DNA from: Scilla litardierei
Taxonomy: Eukaryota > Streptophyta > Magnoliopsida > Asparagales > Asparagaceae
Direction: 5' to 3'
Length of the DNA stretch: 64,000 bases
NCBI GenBank assembly: GCA_030789695.1
Contig: CM061138.1
Location: 21,028,214-21,092,213, forward strand
Below the pieces are notes generated by a model. It was not told the origin of the DNA and searched no databases. It was given only the letters and a program-made list of their open reading frames with translations. How positions within the stretch are numbered: the first letter of the stretch is position 1; each line of letters starts with the position of its first letter. A program made the translations under genes and the position numbers. Shown here one piece after another: positions 26,501 to 36,300 of the stretch.

Positions 26501-29500
26501 GAGGGACTTACAGTAAAAGCTGTCAGGTCCTGCTGAATGGTATTAACATTTCTAGCTGAGAAAATGGATTAAGCAACATGAACCATGGTATGACCTCTCT
26601 AGGGTCGGCAAGATGTTCCATGTCTCACTCAATTATTGGGCAGAAAATGAGAGTCTGAAACTCCAAAGTGTTTGCACTGTCTGAATGTCATAGCAAGGAT
26701 ATTTTTAGAAACACTTGCACTATTGGATAGGATATCAACACACTGACTACTCCTTAACTTCTTAGCCTTTTCTTTCACTTTTTGGCTGGTAAGAACTGTT
26801 AAAGAAGCAACATTATGTTACATGATCAGCATCACAATATAGATTATAAGCATTAAAATAGGCCTGAATTTTTATAGAAGCTTTTTAGATTCATTTGCAA
26901 CTAGAATTTTCGTAAATATAACTGAGAGAAAGGAATGCAGAAATTTTGGGATTACAAGAGGAAATCAAGTAGAAAGCCAGCCTAACTAACGCCGCCATGT
27001 GCTTATTAATTGCGGATAGATTAGAGATGCCGAACTGCCAATCGTTTCTCTTTACCTGAACTAAAAAGTCAACAATCAACTTTTCAACAAGAAAAATAGA
27101 AGCGGCTTATTATATTTACATTGCAATATAGATAACAACCCCTAATTAAAAAAGTACTAACCCAAGAATATATTTTTAGAAAGCCTATAATACCACTGGC
27201 AACAATTTGTAGAGAATAACACAAAATAAGGATTCATAGTCGGACTATGTTCATATGGGGCAGACTCCTGAATTCTGTATAGAATTAATCATGATCAAAT
27301 TGCATAAACTTTCCAGCTCACATTAGATGGTGCAAAACGTCAATCTCCAACAGAGTCAAAGTAGCTCAGCGTATTAAAATTGTATTGCACGCCATAAGTA
27401 AAACTTAAATAAAGAATCAAAAAAATCACCATGTTTCCTACATTTCAGAAGGCGCCCTCTAAATTTTTATACGCTAATTTGTTGTTCTGCGGCGAAGACG
27501 CCCGCAAAGAATTTATTGTTCCTCGCCAAAGGCGGCCGTGACTCTAATTTTTTTACGCAAATATGTTGTTCTTTTAAATTTTGACTGTAGAAATATTTTT
27601 TTGGGACAAAGATTTCGGGGGAAAAATCTTAAATGCACCGTGCCCACGGGCACGGGTTATGACTAGTCCTTTATACAAAAGAGGGAGGTTAATGTGACTT
27701 TGTCATATATGGCAATGTCACATCAACCCCCCTCCACACTTTTCCCATTGGTCCCCATATTTACAGGTTTGCCATTAGGATTTTCCCCCTTTTACACCCT
27801 AACGATACTGACACACACACTTATCACTCCTTTTAGATTACGCACGTGTTATGCATCTTGTGCGTGTGTGGTTTTTTGCGCCGTGCGCTGTGTGCACGTG
27901 TTATTTCTAGTGTGTGCGAATAGTGGGTATCATATGACATGTGATGCATCTCCTCATATACAAGAAACATTAAGTGTGGTGATACAAGCTTACCTGGGCT
28001 TGTACTTGTACCACCCCACTTTTTGTGTCTTGGTATATGAGAAGATGTCTCCATTGTCATATAATACCAATTATTCAAGGTTTATGTATGAGCGCAGCCA
28101 GTGTAGGAAATTTCCTACGCGTGCCATCCAAAAACCTCATTTTCACCATTGTTTTTATAAAAAAATTGGGTGCACATTCTAAAACCCCAAACTTTTAAAT
28201 ATAGGTGATCCCTTGGGGGATTTGACCATTGATCCACTCATTATAAAAAAATCCTATCGTTCTGAAATCGTTGAATTTGCAACAATCAGATCGATGGTCA
28301 TTACTTGATTTTTGATATTTTTATCATACATGATATGTAGAAGAAGATGAATGGTGTTGATCTTCAAAAATGATGGAAACCGAGGTTTTTGACGGGCTGG
28401 TGTAGGAAATTCCCTACACATGTCGCTCATATCCCTTATATATAATACAAATGAGGGATGTTTGTGAATGGGTTTACTGGTTGGAACAAAGCGATGAGTA
28501 GAAAGACAGTTAAGATATTATCTTACGGAATCAATGATTAGGATAGGAGTTTATGAAAATTTAATCGCCGAAACCTTAAATTTTTGGGATGAACGAAATC
28601 TGCAGTGAACTAAATTTTGGAGGAACCAAAAAATTTTAGGGGAACTACTATTTAAATTTTTGGAGGGAAATAAATTTGGGGTGAACTAAATTTTGAGGAA
28701 CAAAATTTAAATTTTAGGAAGAAATAAATCTGGAGTGTGTTAAATTTTGGGGTGAACTAAAATTTTTGAGTAAAACCAACTCTGGATGGAACTAAATTTT
28801 AGAATGAAGTAAATGGGGAAAATAGATTTTTTTTGGGTGAAACTAAATTTTTGTTTGAATGTGGCTAAGATTATTTGTTGAATGATGATATTTTTAAGGT
28901 GGCTGCAATTTTTTTTTGGATAAGGATTTTGAATGAGGTTGAATTTTAGATGTATGATATTTTTAATGAGGCTGCAAATTTTGTTTAGGGGGGTATTTTG
29001 AATGGATTGAAATTTTTTGAGGGAATATTTTGAATGACCTATGATCATAGGTTATGACTAGTATGCGTGTGCGCACGCGCGCAAATGATCCTATGCTAAA
29101 ACTCTCTAGTGCAAACATCATAAGAAAGTACCTTTTTGATGTTTTTCTTGATTTGTATGTTATCTACACATTCTATTACCTCACAACCCAGAAATTAAAA
29201 ATTTCACACGATTTGCCCCTCGATCAGATCTGTACAATATGTTATATTGTTTTGAAGCCGTTAAATTTGTAACGGTTTGATTGAGCGTCAAATCCCCCTA
29301 GTGTTCACACATTATTTTTGGGGTATATGTATATGTATGGATTAAACTTTGAAAAAGAATTTGACGAAAAATTTTCATAAAAAAGAAAAAAAATTTGCAT
29401 GGTGATCCTCGCAAAAGGACCATATATATATATATGATTTAATGTAGAAAAGGTGGCACCTGATCCAATGGATCAGGTGCTAAGACACAAAAAGATGGAG

Positions 29501-29720
29501 AGTACAAGCCTCCACATGGGCTTGTACTCGCTGGGTCCCACCTTTTTGTGTCTTGCACCTGATCCATTGGATCAGGTGCCACCTGCTCTACATTAATCCC
29601 ATATGTGTGTGTGTGTGTGTGTGTGCGTGTGCAAATTTTCATGTGCAAAAAGTCCTCACGTTATTTTGGTTTATACATGTATTAGCAAGTGTAGAACATA
29701 TTCAACAATTTGAATCTTTA

Positions 29721-29754
<34 letters not shown>

Positions 29755-30146
29755 AAAATGTTTTGAATATGGTCTACACATGCTAATACATATGAAAATT
29801 TTCATGTGCAAATCTTCACATGAGAAAAACATTTTCTGAAGGGTTTTTAAAAGATTCAAATTGTTGAATATGTTCTACACTTGCTAATACATGTATATAC
29901 CAAAATGAAGAATATCTCCTTAAGTTGCCTCTTAATCGGATCGGTACAAGATAATTCTATTGTTATGAAAACATTGAATTTGTAATGGCTTGATGAATGG
30001 TCAAATACTCTTAGTGTTTGCCCATTATTTTTTCCTTGGTGTGGGAGAGTGTGTCTACAAATTAAAAATTGGAAACAAGAAATTTGAAAAAATCAATAAA
30101 TAAAGAAAAAATTTATGTTCCTGTCAATTTTCGCACAGGAACATGA

Positions 30147-30179
<33 letters not shown>

Positions 30180-30467
30180 CAAGTTCAGCCAAGTAAATAA
30201 ATCACAACATGCTCTTCAGAACAGCACAAATGTCCATAAACATTATATCACCATAATCAACAAAACGGACCACCTTGCTAAGTTAACCAAGACCTGATTT
30301 GGCATGTGGTCATTTACTTCATGAATAAATGACAGAACAACTGTTGAATGATGCAGGTACTGGCACTGGGAGGAGCTAAAGACCCATTTGAAATTCTAAG
30401 GGACTATCTTGGAAGGGAACCATCGATTCTCTCGTTTATAGACAGCAAAACCAGCAACAGTTTGTGA
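11491..30467 (+). CDS. Thimet oligopeptidase (M3 family), C-terminal exons
   Basis: Zinc metallopeptidase of the M3 family that cuts short peptides; plant members take part in final peptide turnover. Exons: 11491-11587, 15698-15771, 15919-16023, 16125-16205, 30357-30467. Together they encode about 156 C-terminal residues with no stop or frameshift. All introns are GT-AG. Recognisable blocks in order are [43 protein letters not shown] (the substrate-side Tyr/Trp block), [24 protein letters not shown] and LGREPS, ending TSNSL-stop. This pattern matches the cytosolic-type plant TOP (like Arabidopsis At1g67690) rather than the organellar oligopeptidase A type. The HExxH exon and everything before it lie outside the window. 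Introns are at least 11.5 kb, 4110, 147, 101 and 14151 bp; the first and last are full of transposons. Transcription across them is inferred from the intact frame, not shown. Confidence 0.88.
12085..12165 (+). repeat. Half copy related to the fold-back element at 17554-17926
   Basis: It shares the order GATGTGATCTA, ACAAAATT-CAAATGATTTGG-like, then GTTTACCCATGCATCA with one arm of the 17.5-17.9 kb palindrome. Diverged, with only one arm seen. Confidence 0.45.
13029..13101. repeat. 73-bp imperfect palindrome
   Basis: GTAGGGATGA at the left pairs with TCATCCCTAC at the right, and GGCATGCCCAA pairs with TTGGGCATGCC inside. A diverged relative lies at about 31668-31770 (GTGGCGTGCC, GAAGCCCAAACGG, TCATGCCCATTA). 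Probably the core of a small dispersed repeat. Confidence 0.6.
13195..13340. other. GC-rich island of unknown origin in the TOP intron
   Basis: About 145 bp with much higher G+C than its surroundings. One minus-strand frame is open for about 50 codons (includes [14 protein letters not shown] and [11 protein letters not shown]). No family is recognised and there is no start codon in frame at its head. It may be a fragment of a retrotransposon or of organelle DNA. Confidence 0.35.
15698..15771 (+). CDS. TOP exon ([10 protein letters not shown]...LHPK)
   Basis: Acceptor TTGATAG at 15691-15697; donor GTGTAT at 15772. 74 nt; its first two bases complete the Cys codon begun in the previous exon. 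Confidence 0.88.
15919..16023 (+). CDS. TOP exon ([10 protein letters not shown]...YVWSE)
   Basis: Acceptor CCTTCTAG; donor GTTTGG at 16024. Exactly 35 codons. It contains CYSYVWSE, the conserved Tyr/Trp block near the substrate pocket of M3 peptidases. The preceding intron is 147 bp and very T-rich. Confidence 0.88.
16125..16205 (+). CDS. TOP exon (AFAADLF...LRNK)
   Basis: Acceptor ACTGTAG at 16118-16124; donor GTAATG at 16206. 27 codons. The first residue is Ala where relatives usually have Val after WSE. Confidence 0.88.
16206..17553. other. Start of the 14.15-kb TOP intron
   Basis: AT-rich. No repeat boundary, exon or RNA gene is seen before the fold-back element at 17554. Confidence 0.6.
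17554..17926. mobile_element. Fold-back/MITE-like palindrome of about 370 bp
   Basis: The two arms are near-perfect inverted copies. The left starts GTGTGTGTATAGTAAGAATA and the right ends TATTCTTACTATATACACAC; the middle pairs around CATCAAG/CTTGATG near 17732-17747. Other paired blocks include AAAATCCATTCCGTTGGATG with CATCCAACGGAATGGATTTT. No coding capacity. A non-autonomous element is likely; the superfamily is unresolved because a target duplication cannot be told apart from the (GT)n edges. Confidence 0.75.
17927..18218. other. Intron sequence, possibly part of LTR remnant C
   Basis: Contains a CCCCCACATGGGGG palindrome near 18011. The last 60 bp may belong to the same LTR as 24375-24775, since the Ty3 element between them is a clean insertion. 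Confidence 0.4.
18224..18605 (+). repeat. 5' LTR of the chromovirus
   Basis: 382 bp, TG...CA. Starts TGATGGGCCTCTGGCCCATC, which folds on itself; a second hairpin CCCTGCGGGT...ACCCGCAGGG follows. TATA-like TATAAATAG near 18413; AATAAAA near 18574. Confidence 0.92.
18609..18620 (+). other. Primer-binding site (initiator Met tRNA)
   Basis: TGGTATCAGAGC, three bases after the 5' LTR; an exact complement of the 3' end of plant initiator Met tRNA. Confidence 0.92.
18633..20743 (+). pseudogene. Chromovirus gag-protease, broken
   Basis: Starts MAASTRSQ at 18633 with a charged coiled-coil-like N-terminus, then a stop at 18969-18971. A GC-rich block (about 19080-19395) follows. The gag domain is readable from 19784 ([34 protein letters not shown]), then a zinc knuckle ([14 protein letters not shown], about 20440-20481) and the start of the aspartic protease with active-site [12 protein letters not shown] near 20680. 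It ends in a TAG at 20741-20743. The product would be the capsid/nucleocapsid and the protease. At least one frameshift lies between 19646 and 19784. Confidence 0.88.
19080..19395. repeat. GC-rich low-complexity block inside chromovirus gag
   Basis: About 300 bp of imperfect CCGGCAGGG/CCCTGCCGG-type units that can pair with one another. Long ORFs appear on both strands here as by-products. It is equivalent in position to 6290-6690 of the gag-only element. Confidence 0.75.
20744..23945 (+). pseudogene. Chromovirus pol (RT, RNase H, integrase, chromodomain-like), broken
   Basis: Domain order: rest of protease (DVILGMTWL), reverse transcriptase (about 21300-21940; [27 protein letters not shown]), RNase H (about 22120-22470; [13 protein letters not shown]), integrase zinc finger and DDE core (about 22700-23280; [27 protein letters not shown]), and a chromodomain-like end ([14 protein letters not shown], about 23850-23900) running into LEDKVAL before the polypurine tract. 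The chromodomain places it among chromoviruses. Stops lie at 21278, 21503, 21934, 23127 and 23276; frameshifts lie near 21710 and 22790 and after 23800. TAG stops where Gln is expected suggest C-to-T decay. Confidence 0.9.
23964..24369 (+). repeat. 3' LTR of the chromovirus
   Basis: 406 bp. Identical in layout to the 5' LTR but with one extra 24-bp unit (around 24106-24150, GATTGCCTAATCCCCCTAGT) that the 5' copy lacks. Confidence 0.92.
24375..24775 (-). mobile_element. Ty3/gypsy-type LTR remnant C, 5' end
   Basis: It ends GGGCTTTTACA, on the minus strand TGTAAAAGCCC, the same kind of LTR start as at 4267 and 3864. The body resembles 3870-4267 in its purine-rich leader with GAGAGAAAGAGAG. Cut on its left by the chromovirus. 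Confidence 0.5.
24814..27666 (+). mobile_element. Helitron-like element 1 (non-autonomous)
   Basis: The 3' end is well marked: hairpin CCGTGCCCACGGGCACGG at 27638-27655, then GTTATGA and CTAG at 27663-27666, the standard Helitron terminus. The 5' end is a proposal: TCTATTATACA at 24814, preceded by A, resembles the start of element 2 (TCCTTTATACA). No Rep/helicase is seen. The interior carries a 168-bp tandem duplication (25288-25620) and repeated GATCATTCTGATCATTAAGGA blocks (about 25749-25840 and 25984-26056). Confidence is high for the 3' end and low for the 5' end. Confidence 0.6.
25288..25620 (+). repeat. 168-bp tandem duplication, two copies
   Basis: The copies start at about 25289 and 25457 and are about 95 percent alike by eye. 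The period is a multiple of three, so one frame (25029-25622) stays open with two 56-residue repeats rich in Ser and Pro. Another frame reads [18 protein letters not shown] in each copy. This GC-rich piece stands out from the AT-rich element and may be captured host exon sequence. Not recognised. Confidence 0.75.
27667..29061 (+). mobile_element. Helitron-like element 2 (non-autonomous)
   Basis: Starts TCCTTTATACAAAAGAGGG directly after CTAG of element 1. Ends with the perfect palindrome CCTATGATCATAGG (29038-29051), then TTATGA and CTAG (29058-29061), followed by T. The last 12 bases match element 1 (GGTTATGACTAG), so the two belong to one family. The interior has no Rep/helicase; 28600-29040 is a degenerate run of AACTAAATTTTGGGG-like units. 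Confidence 0.7.
28600..29040. repeat. Degenerate AAATTTTGGGG-type minisatellite
   Basis: Many imperfect GAACTAAATTTTGGGG-like units of 25-45 bp, inside Helitron-like element 2. Confidence 0.6.
29062..29435. other. Intron sequence with a diverged direct repeat
   Basis: The segment 29195-29325 is repeated, diverged, at about 29930-30040 (shared GAATTTGTAA-GG-TTGAT and GTGTT-CACATTATTTTT wording). No exon is seen. Confidence 0.45.
29436..29599. mobile_element. MITE-like palindrome, 164 bp
   Basis: Near-perfect inverted arms: AATGTAGAAAAGGTGGCACC at the left against GGTGCCACCTGCTCTACATT at the right; each arm holds its own palindrome CACCTGATCCAATGGATCAGGTG. The centre has ACAAGCC...GGCTTGT. 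A diverged relative lies at 38652-38793, and part of one at about 27980-28030. Confidence 0.75.
29604..29632. repeat. (GT)n microsatellite
   Basis: About twelve GT units with one GC interruption, directly after the MITE-like palindrome. Confidence 0.9.
29657..29903. mobile_element. Fold-back element with a 31-C tract at its centre
   Basis: The left arm TATACATGTATTAGCAAGTG... is mirrored by ...CACTTGCTAATACATGTATA at the right; pairing continues through GAACATATTCAACAATTTGA. The run of C spans 29723-29753. Inner half repeats (TCTACACATGCTAATACATAT near 29773) show that extra arm copies were added. Confidence 0.7.
30150..30177. repeat. (GT)n microsatellite
   Basis: About thirteen GT units in the TOP intron. 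Confidence 0.9.
30357..30467 (+). CDS. TOP last exon ([10 protein letters not shown]...TSNSL-stop)
   Basis: Acceptor GATGCAG at 30350-30356; 36 codons and TGA at 30465-30467. It continues the phase of the exon ending at 16205 and completes the block LRNK/VLA-GGAKDP that is continuous in relatives. 14151 bp separate it from the previous exon. Confidence 0.88.
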   Translation, partial: VLALGGAKDPFEILRDYLGREPSILSFIDSKTSNSL

Positions 30468-32089
30468 TTTAGAATTCCAAAGATAAGGACCAGAATCAGA
30501 GATTAACAGACGTACAAGTAGCGTTTTGTACCATGTTGTGTCTGCAGGCAGAGAGAGAGAGAGCATGTTGTATCTCGGTTTGCATCAAATATGGAGTTGC
30601 TTAGAAGCAACTCCATTTCTTATTCTTCTTCTTTGAATATGCCTTAGTGAATTTTTCTGTCAGCTTCACATGAAAGGTTTTTTAATGTATCCTTGTGTTA
30701 TTCTTATCTAACCTAAAATAGTGGCATCTGATGAGTATTGCTTTTGAATGAGGGGAAATTATTGATTTGATTTCTTTCTGGATGCAAGTGTCTCCTTTGG
30801 TCTTTGATGGGCTGTCCACGACGATGATTTTTTATGCACCCCCTCCAAGCCGACGGTGAAATAGAAGGCTCCCCACCATCCAATTTCATGTAACAGCTGT
30901 TGAGTAGAGCTGTATCAGAGTTGCAGCATGATGTCCGAGTTAATTTGTTAACTATCACCACAGCTTTCTGCTTCCTGTTACGGGTTTCCTCTCTGAATTT
31001 TGTTATGTTGATCTGGATTGAGTTGTATCTACTGGTGACAAGAATAAGCCATGCATGGAGTTCACAGTTCAAATGGGTAGACATTAGAGAGCCGTGGATG
31101 TGGCGGTGGCTGCATAGCAAACGTCTTTCAATACAGCTCGCTCAGTCAGAGGAAGCGATGTCAACACAACTGTTTTCACAGCTGGAACTTTCTGAGATTC
31201 TGATGCTGATGCATGATATTTTAACACCAAGATCGTGTTTCGCCCGTGGCAGGCGATTAGCATTCAGTTGGTGGTTGGTTCATTGATAATCTCTCTTTTT
31301 ATCTGGCGACAGAAAAGGTTTCAGACAAGCTTGATTGATTGAAGCAGTGTATATTACGCATCTTGCGGCTTGTGACTTAATAGGTGTACATCAAAGACGA
31401 TCGGCCTTGCCTCGTGATCCGACTGTGTGCTTGACATCATGCGCCTAAGTTATTCCATCGTTTGTCAAATTTAAGGTCATGTCCGAGTCCTATCGATACA
31501 ACCCTAATTAGTGTCTTAAGTATGACATGTTTGACAATCATCATCAATGGGGACAGCACGATAAGGACAGACTTGAGAAAGCATCATATTTCGTAGGCCT
31601 CCATTTTGCTCTTTGGCCGCTTCATTCTAATCCCAAACAACAGTGCTTATCGTGCCGATGTGATGTAGGGATGAGAACTAATGAAGAATTAGTATGTATG
31701 ACAATGTGGCGTGCCTAATTTGAAGCCCAAACGGATTTTGGTCATGCCCATTACCATTCCTATCCCGATAGGATTAGTGGCTCCATAAATAATACGTCTT
31801 AAAACTTTGATTGTGCTCTCTTCTCTTTCCCTCTCTCAATCCATACTTTCTTGTTAATCTCATTTTTACGCATAAAACAAACAAAAACATTATTGGTTTT
31901 TTTTAATCCGATTATCATAATTTTCCTTTTAAAATATTTATGAAATTATACGTAGCTTCTATCTTTATTTCTTAAATATCTCTAATGGTAAATATTTAAC
32001 ATTAGTATGTTCCAAGTTTACAGCATCCAGCTTTTTTACATATATGTATGTCTAGCAAGATGGGTGAATTATTTTTGTTCATTCTATTT
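30468..32089. other. TOP 3' UTR and intergenic sequence
   Basis: No further exon is recognised. The open frames 30713-31120 (-) and 30900-31286 (+) overlap and resemble no family. A diverged copy of the 13029-13101 repeat lies at about 31668-31770. The transcript end cannot be placed. Confidence 0.5.
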
Positions 32090-32305
32090 ATAAGTGTTGT
32101 GAACGAGAAACAGATTTGGAGAAGGGTTGAGGCTAGGAAACCCCTAGCCTCCTTTATATAGTATTCATAATGGGTACTCATGTGGGTGGATACCCAATAG
32201 GCCCAATGGGTCCTATTCATAACACTTCCCCTTATCCAACCAACGTGGTATACTCGACTTTATGAATACTGAATGATTCATTAGTATTACTGAGTATCTT
32301 AAAGG

Positions 32306-32560
32306 GTGGATACTTCTGGATCCAAGTTAAGGGTAACTGCCTCGTTAAAAACCCTTAGCTATGGAAAACCCTGTGGGAAAAACCGATAGCGAAGGGAAAA
32401 GAGTACAGCACTCCATAACTTCCCCTGATTTGGGGATGTGTCGAGGGGTGGATACTTCTGGATCCAGAGTCAATGTGGTTGCCTCATTAAAACCTTGACT
32501 ATGGAAAACCCTGTGGGAAAAACCACTAGCCAAGGAAAAAGAGTACAACTTTACAGTTGA
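32306..32560 (-). repeat. Duplicated 3' untranslated block in E1
   Basis: Two tandem copies (about 32306-32420 and 32447-32550), each running from GGGTGGATACTTCTGGATCC to GGAAAAAGAGTAC or close to it. E4 has one equivalent copy at about 47975-48075. Confidence 0.8.
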
Positions 32561-33235
32561 CTCCCCCTAATCTGATCAAGCTTCAGGCTTGCAGATCTCC
32601 TATATATCTATACATTTATCTCCTATGTGTCTATACATCCATCTCATCTGCAACATTCCGAAAGCAAAAGTAAAGTACAAGCATCACTCATCTATACAAG
32701 TTTCACTCATATAAGGCATTAGCAGAAACTAAAGGAGTGCTAGCAAACTTGGTAGACAGCTCCACGTCTCAATCGTCATTGTCTGCGAGGTACTTCAGGA
32801 CCTGGCATTGTATGTTCTTGAGCTGCTCCTTGGGTGATGAGCTTCTCGGGATGGTGGAAGGATGTAGACTTGGAAGGATTCTGTGTAGATCTTCAGGAGG
32901 TGGACGTCCCTTTTATGCCATTAATCGCGATGATCTGTAACCTGCATATGCAAATACATTTAACATAGAGGATTTTTCCTCGACCCTTGGCGATAGCGCA
33001 GAAGCTACATATCTCTGGTCCAGTGGCGCGCTGGGGGCACTGCACTGTACCTGACTAATAGCTATACTGCTAACGCTCAAAAGAGACGCATGCAGTTGGC
33101 CAGGAGAAGAGTGTTTCAAAGACACTTAAGATACTTCTGGACCATATATATTCTTCCCCTCTTCCAGCTAACGGAAAGGGGTCTTTTAATGAATATCCAT
33201 ACAACCAAATAGGTGTATTTGGTGGAGAATGAAAT

Positions 33236-33375
33236 TAATGTTTCTTCATCAATCATCATTGTATGAAGTTTACATCTTCGGGATGATTAATTAACGTCAT
33301 CTTCAGGATGATAGTTCATTTCCAGGATAATAGTTCATCTTCGGGATGATTGTTCATCTTCAAGATGATTAATGT
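33236..33375 (-). repeat. Tandem ATCATCCTGAAGATGA-type units in E1
   Basis: Five or six units of 18-24 bp, read on the minus strand. The same unit makes the longer array of E5 at 59957-60250, at the matching place in pol. Confidence 0.8.
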
Positions 33376-36300
33376 TCTGTAAGCCTAGAATTTATGCCTA
33401 GCTAGGGCTTTCATATCATATCATAACTGATAGATAGGCTTTAACAGATATTTCGGTAATTTCTCTTCAGGAGATCCGATAATATTTTGAGTTATTAAAA
33501 TAATCTCAATTCTTTTAATTTGCTCTCTTAAGAACAATACTGTTTTTAAGAGGTGCAAACAACAACCTTTTAGTATGAGTCCTTTAAGGATCTTTGTCTA
33601 GGTAGTCTTTCCTTTAATCATATTATTAATATGTGTCCCAAAAAGAAAGGAAAGTAAAGAAAAAATTTGTACATGCAGTTGAAGAAATTTTATATCGGTG
33701 ATGTTGTCACATCCAATAGCAACATCAACAAAAAAATTCCCTCTTTTTGCCATTCGTTGGGTTACGCCTTGACATAAACCAGTCGATGCATCAGATTCAT
33801 CTTGTAAGTGAGTTCAGCTCATCTTACTTGATTACTTCCTGGTTTGAGCGATTTATACCTCTAAGAACTATAGCAAATTAAAATGCTTATAGCTAACGAT
33901 TTTATTTTAATTCTCCTTCAATACTCAGTTATCCCACAGGATTTGATATCATTTTTGATACCAGGACTTCAGGTCCAACACCTCATATTTCATAAGTGAG
34001 TCCAGCTCACCTTATTATTGCCTCATTCCACATTATTATAATTTGGCCAAATCTCTCTCTTTGCTTCAGGCAAAGCAGAGTTGTGGAAACGATATTTTAT
34101 ATTTAACTAGCAAAATGAAATATGAGAGAATTTGTCGACAAAATGTGTTCTTTCTTGTCCAAAACTCACCCCGTACGTACTATAATCATTTGATTTCTCC
34201 CAGAGGTGTCTCCTTCACGACGCGTTAAAGAAGTGAAGGTTCTGGGACGGGTAAAGAATATGGACAGATCCAGAATTGGTCCTTAGCAACCAAGTTGCAA
34301 TAAGGTTCTGGATTTGAGCTCACTTTCCTGTGGTGGTATTGTTTTTTCGGTCTCTAGGAGTAGATCTCTCCTTTTGGAGCCTAGTGGTATGTCCTCTCAT
34401 CCATTGAGGATATCCACTTCTGCTACTGACTGGTGGATTGCATCCAATATATTTGGTATGTCAATCCTAGCTGGATTTTTAGTAGCAGTGATGTGAAAGT
34501 TTTGACAATATCTATATTGTCAATAACTATGTCTGATAACCGTTTTAACAGTTTCATAAGTGTGGATCTTCAGGATCTCATCACAATTCATGATAACCAG
34601 ATCATAGGTATTAATGATTTAAATGGTCATTTGAGCTCAGGCTCATGGATGATTGTAGTATTTCTGTTGAAACTGATTCTGGGACATTAAAGTTGTGAGG
34701 GATCTTCAGGATCTCATCAAATCTTTAAAATAGGATCATCAATGCACGTCTTAGGAGAAGTGAATTTAAATGCTTCCCCTGTTCAGAGTGCTCATACTCT
34801 ATTTATCTGGGATATTTACTTCCGATAAATAGTTCTGCATTTTGATGGTCTATAGTGGTGATATGGGGGTGTCTACTCATCATGGCACGTCAGGGGTTTT
34901 CGGAAACTGTTTATATGAGGTGATCAGACTCATATAAATATGTTCTAAGGATGCGTTTTGATGGTTTGCAATGTAATTACATGTTCCCATGTGGTCACCT
35001 ACAACTGGATTTTTAATGGATAAGAAATCCATTTAAATCATTTTAATGATTTATCTTACCCATATTTGGCTGTGAACACAAGCTTCAGGGTGTTCGTTAT
35101 TTTTCCAGTTGTAAAACATTTAAATTTCCCAGTGTTATCCAAAGTTACCACCATTTTATAAAAGAATGTGGTTGGATAATGACCATTTATTTAGAGGATA
35201 TATTGATGAGTACACGAAGGGTACATCATCAGTCCGGTTAAGGGAGTGGACGAAGCATATTTATATCCCTTAAATACTCTCAAGAGGCCTAAAGGTCTTC
35301 ATTATCTTTAATGATGATGGTATATCATCTTAAATTCATTTGAGGAAGTGGGGAGAGTCAATGTCCATGTGAATGGAGATGATCTCATTATCATTTTTCA
35401 TTTTTGAATAGGACAATGAAAGTTTCACCCTTTTTTGAAGAATCTTCGGGTTCGTCTGGTTGATGATGTCTTGCATCATCAATCCAGGGTGATATCGATC
35501 CAAAATTTGGTCGATTCTGGACACTTCTGGTGTTCCAAAATAATTCCTCTTTTGAATTTATGTGGCACTTTTGAAAAGTCCATTAAAATGCTCAAGTTAA
35601 TTTTGTCCGGTAATAGTTGAACTGTGTTCAAACTATGAGGGATTACATCTTCACTTTGACTATTGTGCGGATCATTTTAGGACAAAGCTTCAGGCTTCAT
35701 TTATTTCTTGAGTCATTAGGGATTTCGTTTTGACGAATATCCTTTTTGAAACTGTATAAGTTTCAGATAGTATATGGCATCCTCATTTTATTTTTTAGGG
35801 GTATTCAAGATAGCAAAACATACGCAGTAAAATAAAATGTATTAAAACTACAAGAGAATAATACTGATGATAAGTCAACAAGTGACAGTGTGATGTGTGC
35901 TCTTGAAAACATACAACAATAATTATGCTCATTAAGACTTATGTTATGACAACAGATTATTTTTTATTTCAAAGTTTATTTGTCCTCGGGGAGTAGCAAA
36001 ATATACATAAGGTCAATTAGACTTTCGTCGTTTTGACTAGATATGTATGTATTTTTATATGGCATAAGTTAATGCACATTCATGTTTGCAAAAAAATTAT
36101 GGCTCTTATCAGAACTTCTGGTCTGATTTTGGCTTGCCATTGCTTACTCTATGTCGAGGTATATCGTATCTTCCCTTTCCCATTTAATCCAAGACTTCCC
36201 CTGTTTTGAGTTTTCCTTATTTTTATTTCAGGTCATGTTTGATCCTGAACTTCCCCTGATTTCAATATTCCTTATTTATAAAGGACAATGAAAATTAGTC

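Noticed and set aside
26213..27660. CATAACCCGTGCC / GGCACGGGTTATG as terminal inverted repeats of a DNA transposon
   Set aside because: The right copy is better explained as the Helitron 3' hairpin followed by CTAG; the left copy lacks any transposon end or target duplication.
27694..28182. 162-codon plus-strand frame
   Set aside because: Lies in Helitron-like element 2, with no domain and a composition like non-coding DNA.
30713..31286. Overlapping frames on both strands after the TOP stop codon
   Set aside because: No recognisable domain; they overlap each other; probably UTR or intergenic.
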